Shown: one piece after another, positions 27,101 through 40,790 of the stretch
Layout: each line of letters begins with the position of its first letter
Position numbering within the stretch: position 1 is the stretch's first letter
Assembly (NCBI GenBank): GCA_037576195.1
Contig: CM075102.1
Span: forward strand, 21,634,745-21,698,744
Source of the DNA: Phytoseiulus persimilis
Taxonomy: Eukaryota; Arthropoda; Arachnida; Mesostigmata; Phytoseiidae
Length of the DNA stretch: 64,000 bases
Direction: 5' to 3'
Notes under the pieces: model-generated
Databases searched by the model: none
Told to the model about the DNA's origin: nothing
What the model saw: only the letters and a program-made list of their open reading frames with translations
Made by a program: the position numbers and the translations under genes

Positions 27101-30100
27101 CGTTGATGCAGGCTGGTCAAGACAATCATTCATGTAACACGCCATTCTCAAGACTAAACGAACGCTTTCGTCGTTTCTGGAACTGAACCAATGATCCGCA
27201 GAAATACGACGAATACAACAAATGAAATCGAGATTAACCTTATCATATATGTAGCCATCGGAGGAAGCGACTGCGTTCACTCGCCGACTTGGCCGAGCGA
27301 ACGTGCACGAAAGATTTCGGAACAGCATAGATGAGATCGCTAGAAAGCGATGATGGCGTGCTCGTATCGAGGAACCGTGCTCCGAACCAGCATCCCTTCG
27401 GAAAAAAACGGCAGCACGTAGTCTTCGAGACGTCGATTTGTGATTGCAGGTTCACGTGGAGGAAGACGGCGAGACATGTGATGTTCTGGGCCACAGTCGA
27501 GTCGGGGAACGGAGCGGAATTAGAAGACCACGAAGACGTCGGAGCTCCAGTTCCTTCTGAGACCCTACAAATCATCTAACCACCCAGTATCATGCCGCTG
27601 AGTAGCGGATAAAGAGGGCCAGCCGTGAGGGGATAGGGTTCCGTGGGACCGGAAACGGGCCTGTGGCTGATGCTCCGTACACCGCGACTGTACTGCGGAC
27701 GTCCAATCGACAAATTCATTAGGCAGGGAAACGGAAAGATGGTGAACGGAGACCGCAAGCACGACGACGTTTTGAGGGATGAAATATGATCATCGTATTT
27801 GTTGTGCTCATTTCATATGAGATATCGATGCGACCATCCGCGCGAGTGCTTGTGATCGCCCGCTTGTGTACGTATCTGTGTATTTGAGGCCTGGCGGGCG
27901 GGGTGGGTATGTATAGACAGGTCATTTCGTCGGCTCTCTTTTCATGTCGTCCCTCGTACTCAACCCCACCCAGAGCACCCTTCTTCCGCGAGCGAGCGAG
28001 CTCGGAACGACAAGGGAAAAGATATATTCTTCAGGGGAGGACATATTTGATATTCATCACGGGTACGGTAATAGTACTCATCATCATCATGAGGCTCCCG
28101 CGGACCATCTCGACCTCACTGAGCTCCCAGCGTTCTTGCTTCACTGACTCCGCTGGCATCGAGGAAATCTTCCCGCACGGAAACTCGGGGTTTGCAATCG
28201 AGGGCTCGCTTGGATCCGGATCACACCCCCTCTGAGATTCGTCGTTCGCGGGAAGCCGGACTCGGAGTGTCTCCGTCTTGGAATAATCTCACCGAGTTGC
28301 GCGGAAGCGAGCCTTTGTACGTGAATTTCATTTTTTGTTCGATGATATGGTGCTCAAGCCCACGTGGATCGATTTCCTGCTTTCATCTGCCCGTGGGGGA
28401 CGGGAGCGATCCAACAACAAAAATTCAAACCGGTAATTACGCGAAAAACGGGGAAAAAAATTCTCTCACAACGCCATCTGGGTGTGAGGTGTTTTGTTTC
28501 CTGAGCAACAGCTTTGGGCGATGATTGCGAATTCATCTTGAGTCCACCCGTGGCCGCGGTCACCGTTTCGCGGGGAGAAGGAACATTCCGTTCAGCAGCA
28601 TTCCCGGGTTTTATCCGACTCCCACGCTCGGAAGTCCGTTAGGCCACTTTGAAGAAATGCAGAAAGCAGTCCGGTGGAGTTCGTTGAATTCGCGAAGCAC
28701 TCTTCAGCTTTACGCGCGAAAACCATGATGTTTCCTGATTATTTTCGGTTCTTTTCGCACATCGCACTGAACGGAAGCGTCAAGCAGCTCCGCGAAAACT
28801 GGCGAGACTCTGTCGTGCGCTCCATGATATTGTGAGAACATGACCTCGAATCAACCTCGCGGAAACGAAATTCCATCGGTTATTCCTGCTTACGCCACCA
28901 GTTCACTAATCTGAACGAAAAGTGTGGTCACTCGAGAGACACTGACTCGTGTCGACGGGCCGGTGGAAGTGGCTCTTCCCTGTCGCGATTCCTCTCATTG
29001 GCACGAATCAACTGATCAAATCCCGGCATATAAATCATCGGCCTCTTGAGTAGATGTACATACCATGTATACTGATAGCAAGAGAGAAGCGATCGTTCGC
29101 CCGCTCGCTCGTTCGGCAGAGCCGCTCAAGTCAGCTCGACGCGACGGTTCTCGTAACCCGAGTGGCTTGACGATCCTGGTGTGTAGTCGATGTTCAGTGA
29201 ACCATTCATCTTGGGACCGCCATGAAATATCGACATTTGACACCGACCACCCCTCCGTGGGCCCCTGTTCTCCTCAGCCGCTCGCATCCACACATCCATC
29301 CCCTTTCCGCTAGCAACGCCGGGCCGACGTACGTACATACACGGCCCGTTCTGACGTGAGCCAAGTAACACCAGCAACGAAGTATCCGTGTTCGATGTTC
29401 GACTGCCAGTCGATCGTTGTCCGTAGATATCCACTTGAAACCGATTCGAGATCGACTGCTAATCTCCGAAAGCGATTCCGACATGCTGCGATGATCGTAG
29501 TCTCGCTGGGCTCAACTTATCCTCTGCTCAGGAACAGTTCCTAGGAAGGCTCGTCTCGCCCGCAATCACAACGCGAGCGCTCAACATTTGCTAGGACGCG
29601 ACTTCATTATGCTGTTTTGGCCGACTGTCTTCGCTGCCGTGGCGACGCCCGTGACTCATCAGGACCAGACTCCGTATACTCCATACAATGAAGCGGTTGA
29701 GCACTGGGGGAATCGATTTCCATTTTCCCGTCAAGCACCCCGGGTTCGGCGTCGCGCCCGCTCCCCCCTGGCCACATTTCATGCTTTCCACAAGAATTCC
29801 TAGCGCGGTCTCGCTTTAATTAAAGGGAAATCAGAGGGAGGACGCCCTTGTCTAACTTTTGTTCTTGAAGTGGGCTGGTCCGCGTCGAGCAGGCGGCTCA
29901 GCATACAGGCCCGGCCGGAATAGGGCCCTGGGGGCTTCGCCCGGAATCAAGCGACTCCCCCATCCGAGGGAAGTCGATTCACAGGTTCGTCACTTTCATC
30001 CGGGACACGACATCCGGTGGTTTGCGCGGTGGAGAGTTCAAGCTAACTGTATTGCGATCATAGAGACCGAATCAGGACCTTTGTGTAGTGGAATCTCGGA

Positions 30101-33100
30101 ATAATTATCTTCCGCCCGAATAAGGATATTGGTGCAGAAACCAGAGCGAAGGAATGTACACTTGCCTTTGGTTAACGGATTCTTGTTTCATTCTCTTCGG
30201 AACCGAAAATCTCTAGATTCCATTCCAGGGAATGTTTGGAACCGAGAAGCGCCGAGGCTGGAGTGAAGGCCACGTTCCTATCGGGCATCAGGCCTACACC
30301 GAGTCCTATCCCGCGGAGTCTTGTTCTCGAAAGAACACTCCCGGAATAAGCCACGCGGCGCTCCTTCTACCGCGAGCAATTTGCTTATCAATGATGAATG
30401 GCGATCCCGAAGCCACAGAACGAACCAGCCGAGGCGCGATCGGAGGGAGCAGCGAGGGCGTGCTCTGTGAGTGGTTCCTCAAGGCTGACGAACACCGCTC
30501 CGTCGTGCAGAAGAATCAAGCAAACGAACGAACGAATGAATGAGTGGAAAAAGTTTCCAGTAGATTTATCTTATTTCTTCTCCAGGCTCCTCGAATTCTC
30601 CCTCTTTTCCTGGGCTTCCCGAGAGAGGAGAGAAGGCTAGCAGATATATGAACGGAGCACTTCGCACCTTTTCCGTTCGCGTCGTCTAATGCACACTGTT
30701 CATCAATTCATTCAGCCCTCCAGCAGCCCCGGTTCCACAAGCGCACCAAGACTCATCTCCACCCCCTCCCCCCTCACTTATGTATTCATTGCACGCCGTC
30801 GAGTTCGACGCTGAAACCGATTCACGAACAGTGGGCGCTCAAAGCTGACTCTCAGGAACCTCCGACGCTTCGTTTCCCGAACACTCCTTCTAGGATGAGT
30901 CGTCTCGGATCGTCGCCCCCTCCCCTCACTCTTCCATTCTACCCGTATAAGCGGGAACAAGACCTCCGATCTGAAGGCATGTAACGACAAATCCGCTCCG
31001 GGGGACGGCGACAGTCGGGCGACGTGTGGTGAACTTTGACTGCGGCCGCGATTGAAAAATTCCCGCTGTTCGTTTGTGGGTGTGAAACTGCGGATCGGCA
31101 GCGGGTGCTCGAGCACTATGGTAGACGAAGTTGGGGCACGGGACACATGCGGGCCCGGGCAGACGACAGTCGTACGGAAAGAGATCCCGTGATGGAGGAG
31201 ACATCAGTACTCAAAGTCGTGGTCGTCGTGTTCACTGCGGAGTGGCATCGCTCAGACTCGGGCGGCCGGGGTGTGCGGGCGGGAAGCGAGCGGACGGCTG
31301 GGCGGGTGAGCGGGAGGACGGTCGAACGGGTCGGTTGGGGACGAAATACATTTGACTAAAAACGTTCGCTCAAATGGAATTCTCAATGGCTCTCGGATTG
31401 TCGTATCCCTTATTTGTCGCATCGAGTAATTTTTTTCATGGGGAGAGACGCATGCATAGAGAGGCGAGTTTTTATCCTCTATATCGTCTATTCGTATGAA
31501 ACGTCGAGCGCTCATGGAGACTTCGCCGGAGGGAAAGTCACGGTCATGCATGCGGATGTCTTTTCGCTAATCCTTCCCTCCGAAGAAATCGGACTGTCTC
31601 GAACACAGGAGGTCGTACTCTCCATGCCTGATGACGGTCGATGAGATTCACTCGCAGGTGGCAGTGGATGTTCCCAGGCTCCGACAGCTGAGCTATATAC
31701 AAGACTTCAGGAGCAAGATTTTTGGCAGTCGAGGGAGAATCACTGACTTGCGCAAGAACTTCACCCGTGGTGCTCCGGGCTGAGCAACAAAGAGCACAAA
31801 TTGCGCCTCCAGGTCCTGACACTGATTTCTCTTTCTTCTCGCATCTTCCTCGGATGCAAAACAGTCTCGCCACGGTAGACAAGACGCTCGTTTACGCGAG
31901 GGATTCCTCTGGTAAAATACGAAGGAGTGTCCTCCGGAGTTTCTCGGAACACATCATGTCGTTGATGTTGCGGATCTCGACGTTACAGCTTCATCACAAG
32001 TCCGCTCATGAAGCCGTTCGGTCGTTCCGCGAACGCAGAGGAAAGGATCAACGCAAGAGTGCGTGTTTTCGCCGCGTGAATGAACTCCAGGCATTTAGGC
32101 TCTGAGACCTCAGTTCTCCTTCTGGTGGCCATCTTCGAATCATCGGACAATCGGGATAAAAAATTAATTAGAGACGTTATTGTGATCAGTGGGCCGTAGA
32201 GGTCGCCGCCAAGCGGCACAAAGACTCCGCGGACTGAGAATTAGCCTCCTAGCGACGAAGCTCCGGTGAGTCGTCAAAGAAAAGTATGAGTGGGCCGCAT
32301 GCGCGGGTGAGTTTACATCCATGCTGCTCCCAGAAACCTCGGCATCAACGAATCAGATGATTCATCCTCGATTACCAACTCGGAGGGTAGAGTTCTTTCC
32401 GCTTGGAACCTTTCAATCACACTCGGCCAATAAGCGTAGGAAGTGATAGTGGGAATTGAAGTCATGTACACTCACTCCGAGAGCCGCCATCAGCCGTTGG
32501 AGTTCTTCTGAGTTTTCAAGCACTTCGCAGATCGCAACTCAGGAGTATCACCTCGAAGTTTTTGTGTGATGAGCCAAAATAACCTCCCTAGCGTGCAATC
32601 GAGGTTTGGCTCAAGGGTCTTCATTCCGAAGACCGTGGGTTTGCTTCACTAGTGTTTAGGAGCCGGGGTGCGGATCACCGGGTGGCGATGTTAGTCGTGT
32701 GATCCCCAACATTCCTCGGCTGTGGTTAGAGCAAGTATTCGATTGATCGGCGCGCAATTCGAAGCAGTCAGCTGACAGGACGAACACAACTTTGGACCCT
32801 GCACGAGAGCCACCAGCCCGCGCGTGGTAGATCACGCATGAGGGGAAACAGGGACCGGAAAAGAAATCATCCGTCACTGACATCTTCCTCTATTGTGATC
32901 AACCAGTTCCTGTTCACTTCCTCAGTTTTTTCCTCCAGCCGTCCAATCTGAGGATTTCCTGCGCTACCTTGGTTGGGAGCTGCTCCGATGGAGGCGTCAT
33001 GTGTGATGGCTCATCGATCGAATCAAACGGAACGAGAAAGTCACAGTGAAAATCTCATTCGTCCCCCTCGCTTACTGATGCTCGGAAGGAATCGATATCG

Positions 33101-35264
33101 CTTGAAGTTCCGCGGATCAAGGAGTACTTAGAGACAAATCGACCCACGGATCGCTAATTTTGACCCAGATTGGCCTTTCGCAGGTGTTCGAGATCGAAAC
33201 AAAAAATATATGGAGAGCGGCGCGATAAACCGTGTTTCCATCTCCGCCTCCTCATTTCGGTACATTGCGCAAGGTTCAAGCCCTGTCAAAACTGCACTTA
33301 AAATTAGACCTGCTTCGAGAAATGAGCTCTTGCGAAACGCCCAACAGTCGCAATCGTCCAGAACAATCTTGGTGATGTGAGAGTGAAGGTTTCAAACGCT
33401 CTACGCTGGCGCAACCTTTCAAAGATCTGACATCGAAAGATTCCACTGCAGGGCTCCGACAAGTAGCGGCTAATAATTGCGGGGCCTCTGTCTGGCGAGA
33501 CAACCCTCCTGAGGGCTCTGGGGAGCTCTTCCCGTTCAGGAGACATACCGATCGAGGAGTTGATGAAACAGGCGGGAGGAAGGGGGTGCTCGGAGATCGG
33601 GGACGGCTGAGTTGAAAGAGCCTGAGGAGCTTTGAGGTGTTTTTGTACTACTCCGAGCTCGCTCCTCAACGAGAGGGCCAGAGGATTAAGATAATATTGT
33701 CACTATCATGATCGTAAGACATCTGAGTGAACTCAGGGTACAGATTGATAAGCCCGCTTAGTTTTGACTCGCTCACCTTCAGCAACCTCCTGAAAATTTT
33801 TTGAAGCGATTTCCATAACTATTATCAGCCAGGAGGACTCGCAAGAATGCTTGAGGGACTTCCTCGAATAATTCGTGATCGTCGGAGTGATTGAACCCGG
33901 CGCTTGACCTCCGTGGCACTTCGAGTCGCGGAAAATCTTCGATTTTTTTTCTTGGTTTTTGCGGCGCAACAATGCCTTTTTCTGTTCCAGACGTTTCGAG
34001 ATGAAGCGGGTGCCTTCTTTGGCCACTTCATGGCTTTCATTCAACCATTAATCTCCCCTGAATGGAAGGCACTTCACTCGCAGGCGACATCAACCATGAT
34101 CAGACACCCTTCCGTGTCTTAAAAGCATCCGAAACAATAATTAATCAGAAATTTCAAATAGTCACCCTGACGCCCAACCCCGAGGCAAGAAAGCCCGTGG
34201 CACCAGTACCACCGGCGATCTCGTCGGCCAATGTCCTCGGTTCCCTCGGCTGTGCTCACTCACTCCACAAAGGCCTTCGCTTGCACCCCCACATTTCGAA
34301 AACTCCTCCCCGTACTGGTTTGAGCCCGTACCCTGGAGAATCATCGAGCTTGACTAACTCTTCGATTCTCGAATCTTGACAATAATGTTCGACGAACAAG
34401 CTGCGAGCCACGAAGCGATGGAATCGATTCTGATGTTTGGAGTACGCAATCCGCATCCGATAACCTTGTCGCGACAACAACGGGGGATTAGACTCGGGAT
34501 GGGAAAAAATGTCTGAGCGCGGGACTGAAGCAGACGAATGAAAACGAACTGAGAACCCTCACTCCGTCGTGATTTCCTAGGAGCAACGAATGCACGGAGT
34601 CGAAATCCGACTGCGATGAGCCTCGGCGGTATTCGTCGACAGAGAGATGAAGGTTTTTCGACTGATTTGGAGTAGGGTTCCACCAAAGGTTTCGCCACGG
34701 GAACTACTCGTTCGCTCATCCGAGAAATCTGATCCTTCCGACGCTCCTTGCGAAGTTGATTAGTCCTGCGCGACTCGGAACGTTCCAACTCGGAGTCTCT
34801 CGTTTCCGAGACTCAGGCGAGTCCGTGCACTTGTTCCTCCTTGCTATCTTTCCAGTTCAAAGAAAACTCTGATGAGTGTTGCTGGTTGCGTCGTCGCACC
34901 CGAACCGATATCGCGACACACAAAAAAAAACAACTCCTCGAGCTCGTTCCGGACGAGCCTTACCCTAATGACAGCGAGTGTCTTGTCGACAGAACACCGC
35001 AACACTGTTCGCGGTGCGTCTAATGCTTCGAAAAGCACTTTCCCGCTGAAATCTCCTTCCTACTCCTCCGGTTCCTCGTTGGTGCCGTCTCGTTGCCGCC
35101 GTTGTTGTTCAATCCAATTGCATTGAGGAGGAGGACAAGATCACTTAGCTAACTGTTATAAACGGCCCCTCCATCTCGGAGCGTCTCAAATACGATTTGC
35201 TTTCCTTGCCCTTCTTGGCGATCGAGTGAACGCGGAAGAGGAGCGAACCGGATGAAGGACTGAA
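15160..35264. other. Gene-poor region, no supportable gene
   Basis: About 20 kb with only scattered short ORFs, none resembling a known domain. A GAC triplet run lies near 20369-20388. No rRNA, transposase or reverse transcriptase motifs were seen. A minus-strand frame ending at 22977 has a charged C-terminus (QKKPRRGRRSSSEEEV) but no other support. As with the first 13 kb, this could be intron or cis-regulatory DNA. Confidence 0.45.
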
Positions 35265-35492
35265 ATGGTACCAGCGGTAGCTTCATGGGCCGCTTGCGTG
35301 GCGATCGTTGTTCTGGCGGCAGTGGTTGACTCGCCTGATGCCACCTTCGGGGTCAGCTATCATCGAGAAACACCCCAGCAGCTCACATCTACAAATCAGG
35401 GTAGCCTGGTCTCGCTTGTGATGGTGGCCGCACTGCTGGTGGGCTCCCCCGTCCAGTTTCATGAGAGGGAGTCCCCTCGTTCCTCCCTATGA
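35265..35492 (+). CDS. Candidate signal-peptide-bearing ORF or first exon
   Basis: The ATG at 35265 sits in a strong context (GAAATGG, A at -3 and G at +4). It is followed by a short N-region and a hydrophobic core (AACVAIVVLAAVV), then DSPDATFG, which could contain a signal peptidase site. The open frame continues through a polar segment to a second hydrophobic patch (SLVSLVMVAALLVG) and stops at 35492. A possible splice donor, CAGG|GTAGCC, occurs near 35400, so the real product may be a first exon that splices onward. No downstream partner exon was identified and no family is recognised. Confidence 0.22.
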   Translation: MVPAVASWAACVAIVVLAAVVDSPDATFGVSYHRETPQQLTSTNQGSLVSLVMVAALLVGSPVQFHERESPRSSL

Positions 35493-35757
35493 AAGGAGAG
35501 AAAAAAGGCCAAACTCCCCACTAGCTCTGCGGGGGAGCGCCGCTCCCATTCTCCCTCAACGCGAGCCCTCCCCCGTACTTTTGAAGGGCGGATCGCTCTT
35601 TCTGATTCAGCGGGTCTGAGGAACACCAGGATCTCATCTCCATGGGGGAAATCCGAGGGAGCGACTCCAAAACAGGCCAAGAAGGCCTGATGTACAACAT
35701 TTGCTGCTGAGACCGCGCGCGCCTAGTTCTTCGGCTCGTTCGAGTGCCTGGACGCGA

Positions 35758-35775
35758 CCCCCCCCCCCCCCCCCC
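35758..35775. repeat. Homopolymer C18 tract
   Basis: An uninterrupted run of 18 C residues. It has the same length as the G18 tract at 4878-4895 but the opposite orientation. Confidence 0.95.
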
Positions 35776-38700
35776 ATCCGGCTCGACTACTACTACCTCC
35801 AATCTAGGGAAGTCACCCCCTCCGAAACCATAACCGTCCCCGATAGAGTTTCTCGACGGGAATTATTGAGGCAATCAAAATCGGCGACCATCCCTTGGGG
35901 GTACTCTTGTTGAACGGGTACTCGTTTTCGATCTTTGCACAATCCACTTCACCGACGTAAATCGTCGAGCTTGCAGTTTTCTCCTCTCCGATTCTGATGA
36001 TGGCAAAAGCTCTATGCCTTAAGTTTTGACTCTTATCGATGTCAAACTCGGCCATTTCGCGGCCGCGGATCAAGCCGGCTGCGGAAGGAGTGGTGTATGG
36101 AGTCTCGATCTCTCGGTCGGGTCAAATCCTCGATGGCCGCGCAGAGAATCTTCTTGGAATCGCCCTCGCAGCAGCTCGCGAATCTACCAAGGAAGCACGT
36201 GATTGGAATCATCGTGCTCGAGAAGAAGCGCGGCGAGGAGGAGCGCGAGGGGTTCACGAACAGTGAAGGTTCACACAATAGCACCGAGTTGGACTACAAG
36301 TTGTTTCAATCAAGAGCGGGAGATTCGATTGTTCAAAATCGGAAATCACTTCACGTTTTCATGGCTCACGCTAAGTGAAAAGGAACACACAGGGCCGACT
36401 AATTCTTCCTTCGCCTCGATTTCGCGGCATTTCAACGAACCTCCGAAATACTGAACACAATGGGCTCAAAGGCCTCGTTTGCGCTGCGAACCCGTCAATC
36501 GCGTCGCTCTGAAGTTATTCGCGTTTCCGATTCGTTGAGTCAGATGCCTGCGCTCCCATGTCCGCTCTAGAATCCACGCGGCCCGTTCTTCTGACCAGGT
36601 CTCCCGAACTTTCCCGATCGAGTCAACAAGTGATGTCTTGACAGACTGGCTCAGCCGAGAACCAGCCAGCGGGTTCTGGAAACTCGGCTCGTTCCACGGA
36701 TTCTCATCTCCTTTTTGAGAACTCTCGGCGGGAATCCCTCTCTGGAATAGTTACAAGCAGGGAGCTTTCCGGTCGGTGAACGTTTGATGTTCTCCGCCGC
36801 GATCTCTCTCTCTCTGAGCGCGACGGAGCACAATTCTGACACTGGCTTGAATGTTAAACAATCCGTGAAAGGCGCGTAGGAGGCCATCAGCGGTCGCGTT
36901 CGATGGAAAGAAACGAGAAAAGGAAATGCGGAGGATGGGTTCGAATCGCGTTCGCTGGATTCACTCCACGGAGTCATGGACAGAATCCGTGACAACTGTG
37001 GAAAAGAGTCGGAACCCAGGTCGACAGAGGCTCTGCTATATCGGCCTTCGTCCGTCGAAAATTTCCACTCCAAAGCGGAGACACGAATGAACCGAGCAGT
37101 CTCATTGGAGCCGGGAGAAGTCCCTCATCCAGATGAATCTTTGCCAGATAAAGAGATAGGTTCTCGTGTGGGCGTACGACTCCGCTCTCTCCGACTCAGC
37201 TGTCAACTCGTGCTGGCGGGAGACCCCTCTGGCTCTTCTAGCTTATCTACTTGTAACACAATGATATTGTTGTTGGTTCCGAAGCGCTTCAGAGCTTTCG
37301 TTATCGCGTGGATTAGGCTGCAAGAGATGACAACAATGATGGAAATATGCCCAAGTGGATTTACTTGAAGAGGAAAATCTGTCAGCATTGATTGATCGCT
37401 GTCTCGTTGTGAGGGGATGGCGAATGCGCGGGGACGGCTCAGTTAAACGACGGAACGGCTGCTGGCAACGCGGGTCACGTCGAAAACACCTTCGGAAATT
37501 ATTTGACGGGATCGAGGCAAATTGGAACTCTCCACCCGTCACGTTCCTCGTAGTTCCAGGCCCAATGGTTTCCCTCTTTCTGAAAAGCTTCGCACGACCC
37601 GAACGCTGGGCTCTAGCGCCTCACGGGACCGTCCCCGAAACATGCTTCTCGATGGACCTAGAGGCTAATAATGGAAGATGCGAACCCGTCATCCTGACGA
37701 TGAACGCCGGGCATCAAAGTGTCAAGCGTCGGTAATTACCAATGTGTCCTATCCTCGGCCATCGAACGAGAGTCGGACGTATCCCAGCTCGGAGAATCCT
37801 TCACTCTCCCTCCGACGCAGTGTGCAGATGCTCGAATGAGTCGCATCAGAGCGCCGAAATTAGCCCAATCTCAAATGCGTTAATTGAGAGTCAGTTTTGG
37901 CCGGCCAGAGTTGGCTCGCGGGGAGCGAAGAGTGATGCGGAGCGCGCACGACGGAGAGGAAACAACGATCGTGTGCCAACACCGCGAGGCGCGTGGAAAT
38001 CAATTACGAGGCGACGACGATTTTCGGAGTGAAATTTCTGTCCACCGATGTGAATCCGCTCCGAGTGCAATCACTCGACTCGAGGCTTCCACCAACCACG
38101 GGTTCGCAAGCTATCTCGGCCCTCGGATCACCCGAGCACGAGAGATGCTCCGAGAGCGAGCCACGTTTCTCGTTCGAAACGTTCGATGGAACTGTGGGAT
38201 CGAGTGAAATCCTGGGGAAAGAAAGAAAGCGGATTCGTTGTTCGGGGAGAGCTGCAAATTTGTTGATTATATCGATCTCAATCCCTGACGAACTTCGATC
38301 CAAAACGAGAGACGTCTCTTTTTGATTCATGCACAACCTCATGAGTCCACAAGAGGGTATACTCTGAACTTTCCTAAGCGACGACTCGATTCACGATCAA
38401 ATCTCTCTGCTTTGGAGCTAATAATGTCGACCTCGCGGTTTCCCTAGCGGCAACCCATGTATCACTGCTAACTTCGAAGATAGGTGACTGTGATTGCCGA
38501 ACAAACATGGGAACGGCAGCTCCGGGGCTCCCCGGAATCGAGGCAGGCGGGAGGTGGGAGGGGAGCGGAGGAGAATTCTGTCAGGTGAACCTTTGGATTC
38601 AAAACTGAGGTTCACATTTTTCGTCGGAGCATTATTCTGACTACGGAGAGCGGTCACCCCGGGCGATTCGAAGCGAATCAACGGCGGTTTCGAGTCGTGC

Positions 38701-39409
38701 GGAGAAATCTCACTGCGGAAGGTCCTAGGTTCGCGTCGAGGATGGCACTCTCAAGAATGGGATTCCGATGACCCCAGTAGCAGAACGAGGCTGGAGCTCG
38801 GCAAAATCGGTCAGGATTGGTATCGATTGATACGTCAGCCCACGGTAGCACTCCTCTCCTTAGTTCGAGACATTTCAGGACGCTTCTACTATGGCTTCCA
38901 CCTCGTATGACTGCTTCGCTAACTTCTCTTTCCCTATAGACTGTGAGGTTCTCCAGGACTTTCGAATTTCAGAAAATGATCTACAGTGGAGGCGAGCACT
39001 GATTTACCCCAGGAGAGTCACTTAGACCAGCGAGGTCAGCTGGAGCGCAGGTTTGAGGAGGGGCTCTCATCGTTCGCATTCTGATCGAGCGTGCGCCTGC
39101 TGCACGAGCCGGAGAGAATCTCTCACGCACCGAGACCGCGAGCGCCTGACCGATCTCTGACACCTGATTTCAGCGTTAGGTGTTGAGCACAGCGGCAGTC
39201 CAGAAAAAACAGGGAAATGGTCTGCGGAAATCTGGCGAATTATACCAACGGTAGCCCCCATTCACAACTGCAGGTCGTCTCGAGCGGGCATTGATCGCGG
39301 ATCGTGCCTGGAACGTTGCCACAGTTTCGTATTAAAGTATTATTGGACGTAACCCATATTCGTCTCCCTCCAGCAAATTTGGACTCTATTTCCGAAGACG
39401 CCACTCTGT

Positions 39410-39449
39410 GTAGAGCAGAGCCTACTCCCCTCTGCTCTACGCAGAGGGG
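39410..39449. repeat. Overlapping perfect inverted repeats (alternative hairpins)
   Basis: GTAGAGCAGAG (39410-39420) is a perfect reverse complement of CTCTGCTCTAC (39430-39440). CCCCTCTGC (39427-39435) is a perfect reverse complement of GCAGAGGGG (39441-39449), with the five-base loop TCTAC. The two stems share bases 39430-39435 and so cannot form together. Confidence 0.85.
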
Positions 39450-40772
39450 CGAGGCTTCCCCGCAGATTCCGGAGGATCTTGGTATTTTCTCAAGACCTGT
39501 GACGAGAGACTCGGGAAAGGAGTCTAATTACTTAGTCGGATAAAACATCACCAGCGAGGCACTCGATAATATTTTGATAGCGACTGATAGAGGTCGGAGG
39601 AAAATGAAGTCGGGCTCCGAGCCAGATAACGAGGACGGGCGAAGCAGGACATGAGTGAGAAGTGAACCAATAGACTCCTCAAGAGAAAACGGATCCGAAG
39701 AGGAGTTGTGTCGCGGAGGAACTTCAGAGTGCGGTGACGTCGCTCGATAAAACGACGAATCCCGCTGACAGAATGAAGAGGTTACCTTTCCCAAGCCGAA
39801 GTCACTTACGAACGATGAGAAACCAGGCATTTTGCCGAGAACCGTGTAGCGGATTCTTGGGCGCGATCGGCCATTAGAGTGAAATCCGAAACCCGAAACA
39901 GCGAGAGGTGCAACGTGCAACCAGAGACTGCCGGATGGATGGGGCATACAAGCAAATATCAGTCAGAATGATGAGAAGGAGAGCGAACATGCATCCGTAG
40001 GTCCGGTAATGGTGAAACACAACACCGTGTGGGAGACCGGAGAGAGCACGCACGTCTCTGAATCGGCTCGAGAGCGACCATGTTCCTGTCTCGAGAACGG
40101 GAACCGAGATCCTTGTGCAGGAAATCTGTCGACGGACGACATCATCAACACCCGCCCGTCGGGAGCCTCTGCAAATAAGTCGCTAATCACGTTGCATCCG
40201 AGTGGGATGCACATCGGAATGTCACGACACCGCCACGGGTGTTCAGCTATTCCACCTGGAGAGCTCTGATGATTTGCATATATTCAGCTCGTGTTATTTG
40301 ATGTGGCTTTGTAGTGCGCTCCGGTGCCGCGCCAGACACCGACCATCGAACCGGATAAAAGCTACAAAGGGTGACTCACACATCTACTAGTTCCAACAGA
40401 AGAAACGTGATATGCTTCGAATTTATTACGAACTTGTTCCATAACCCTTCTCCTCTTCGTCAAGATCAATAGGCGCCCGAGGCTGTCTCCTGAGCCCTCC
40501 CCTGGCACTGGGAGACCGCGAAGAAGTACCGCCGAGTCATGGCGAAGGTTCATAGGTAGACAACCAAAAGAGAGAAGGAGAGCGGGTGTGTTTCATTCAC
40601 GGAGCTCATCCGCTCGCCTGTACGCTGTGTTGGGCACGCGAGCCGTGAGCGACCAGATGTTCAGGAGGCCTCACGAGCGAGCTTCCATTCCGATGAGCCT
40701 CGTCTGAGTACGCCGCTGTATCGAAGCCCAAACTTACTCTCTGCACATATAGTGAGCAGCGTGCATTTATTT

Positions 40773-40790
40773 TCTCTCTCTCTCTCTCTC
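40773..40790. repeat. TC dinucleotide microsatellite
   Basis: Nine tandem TC units after a short T run. It is a simple repeat with no gene context. Confidence 0.9.
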
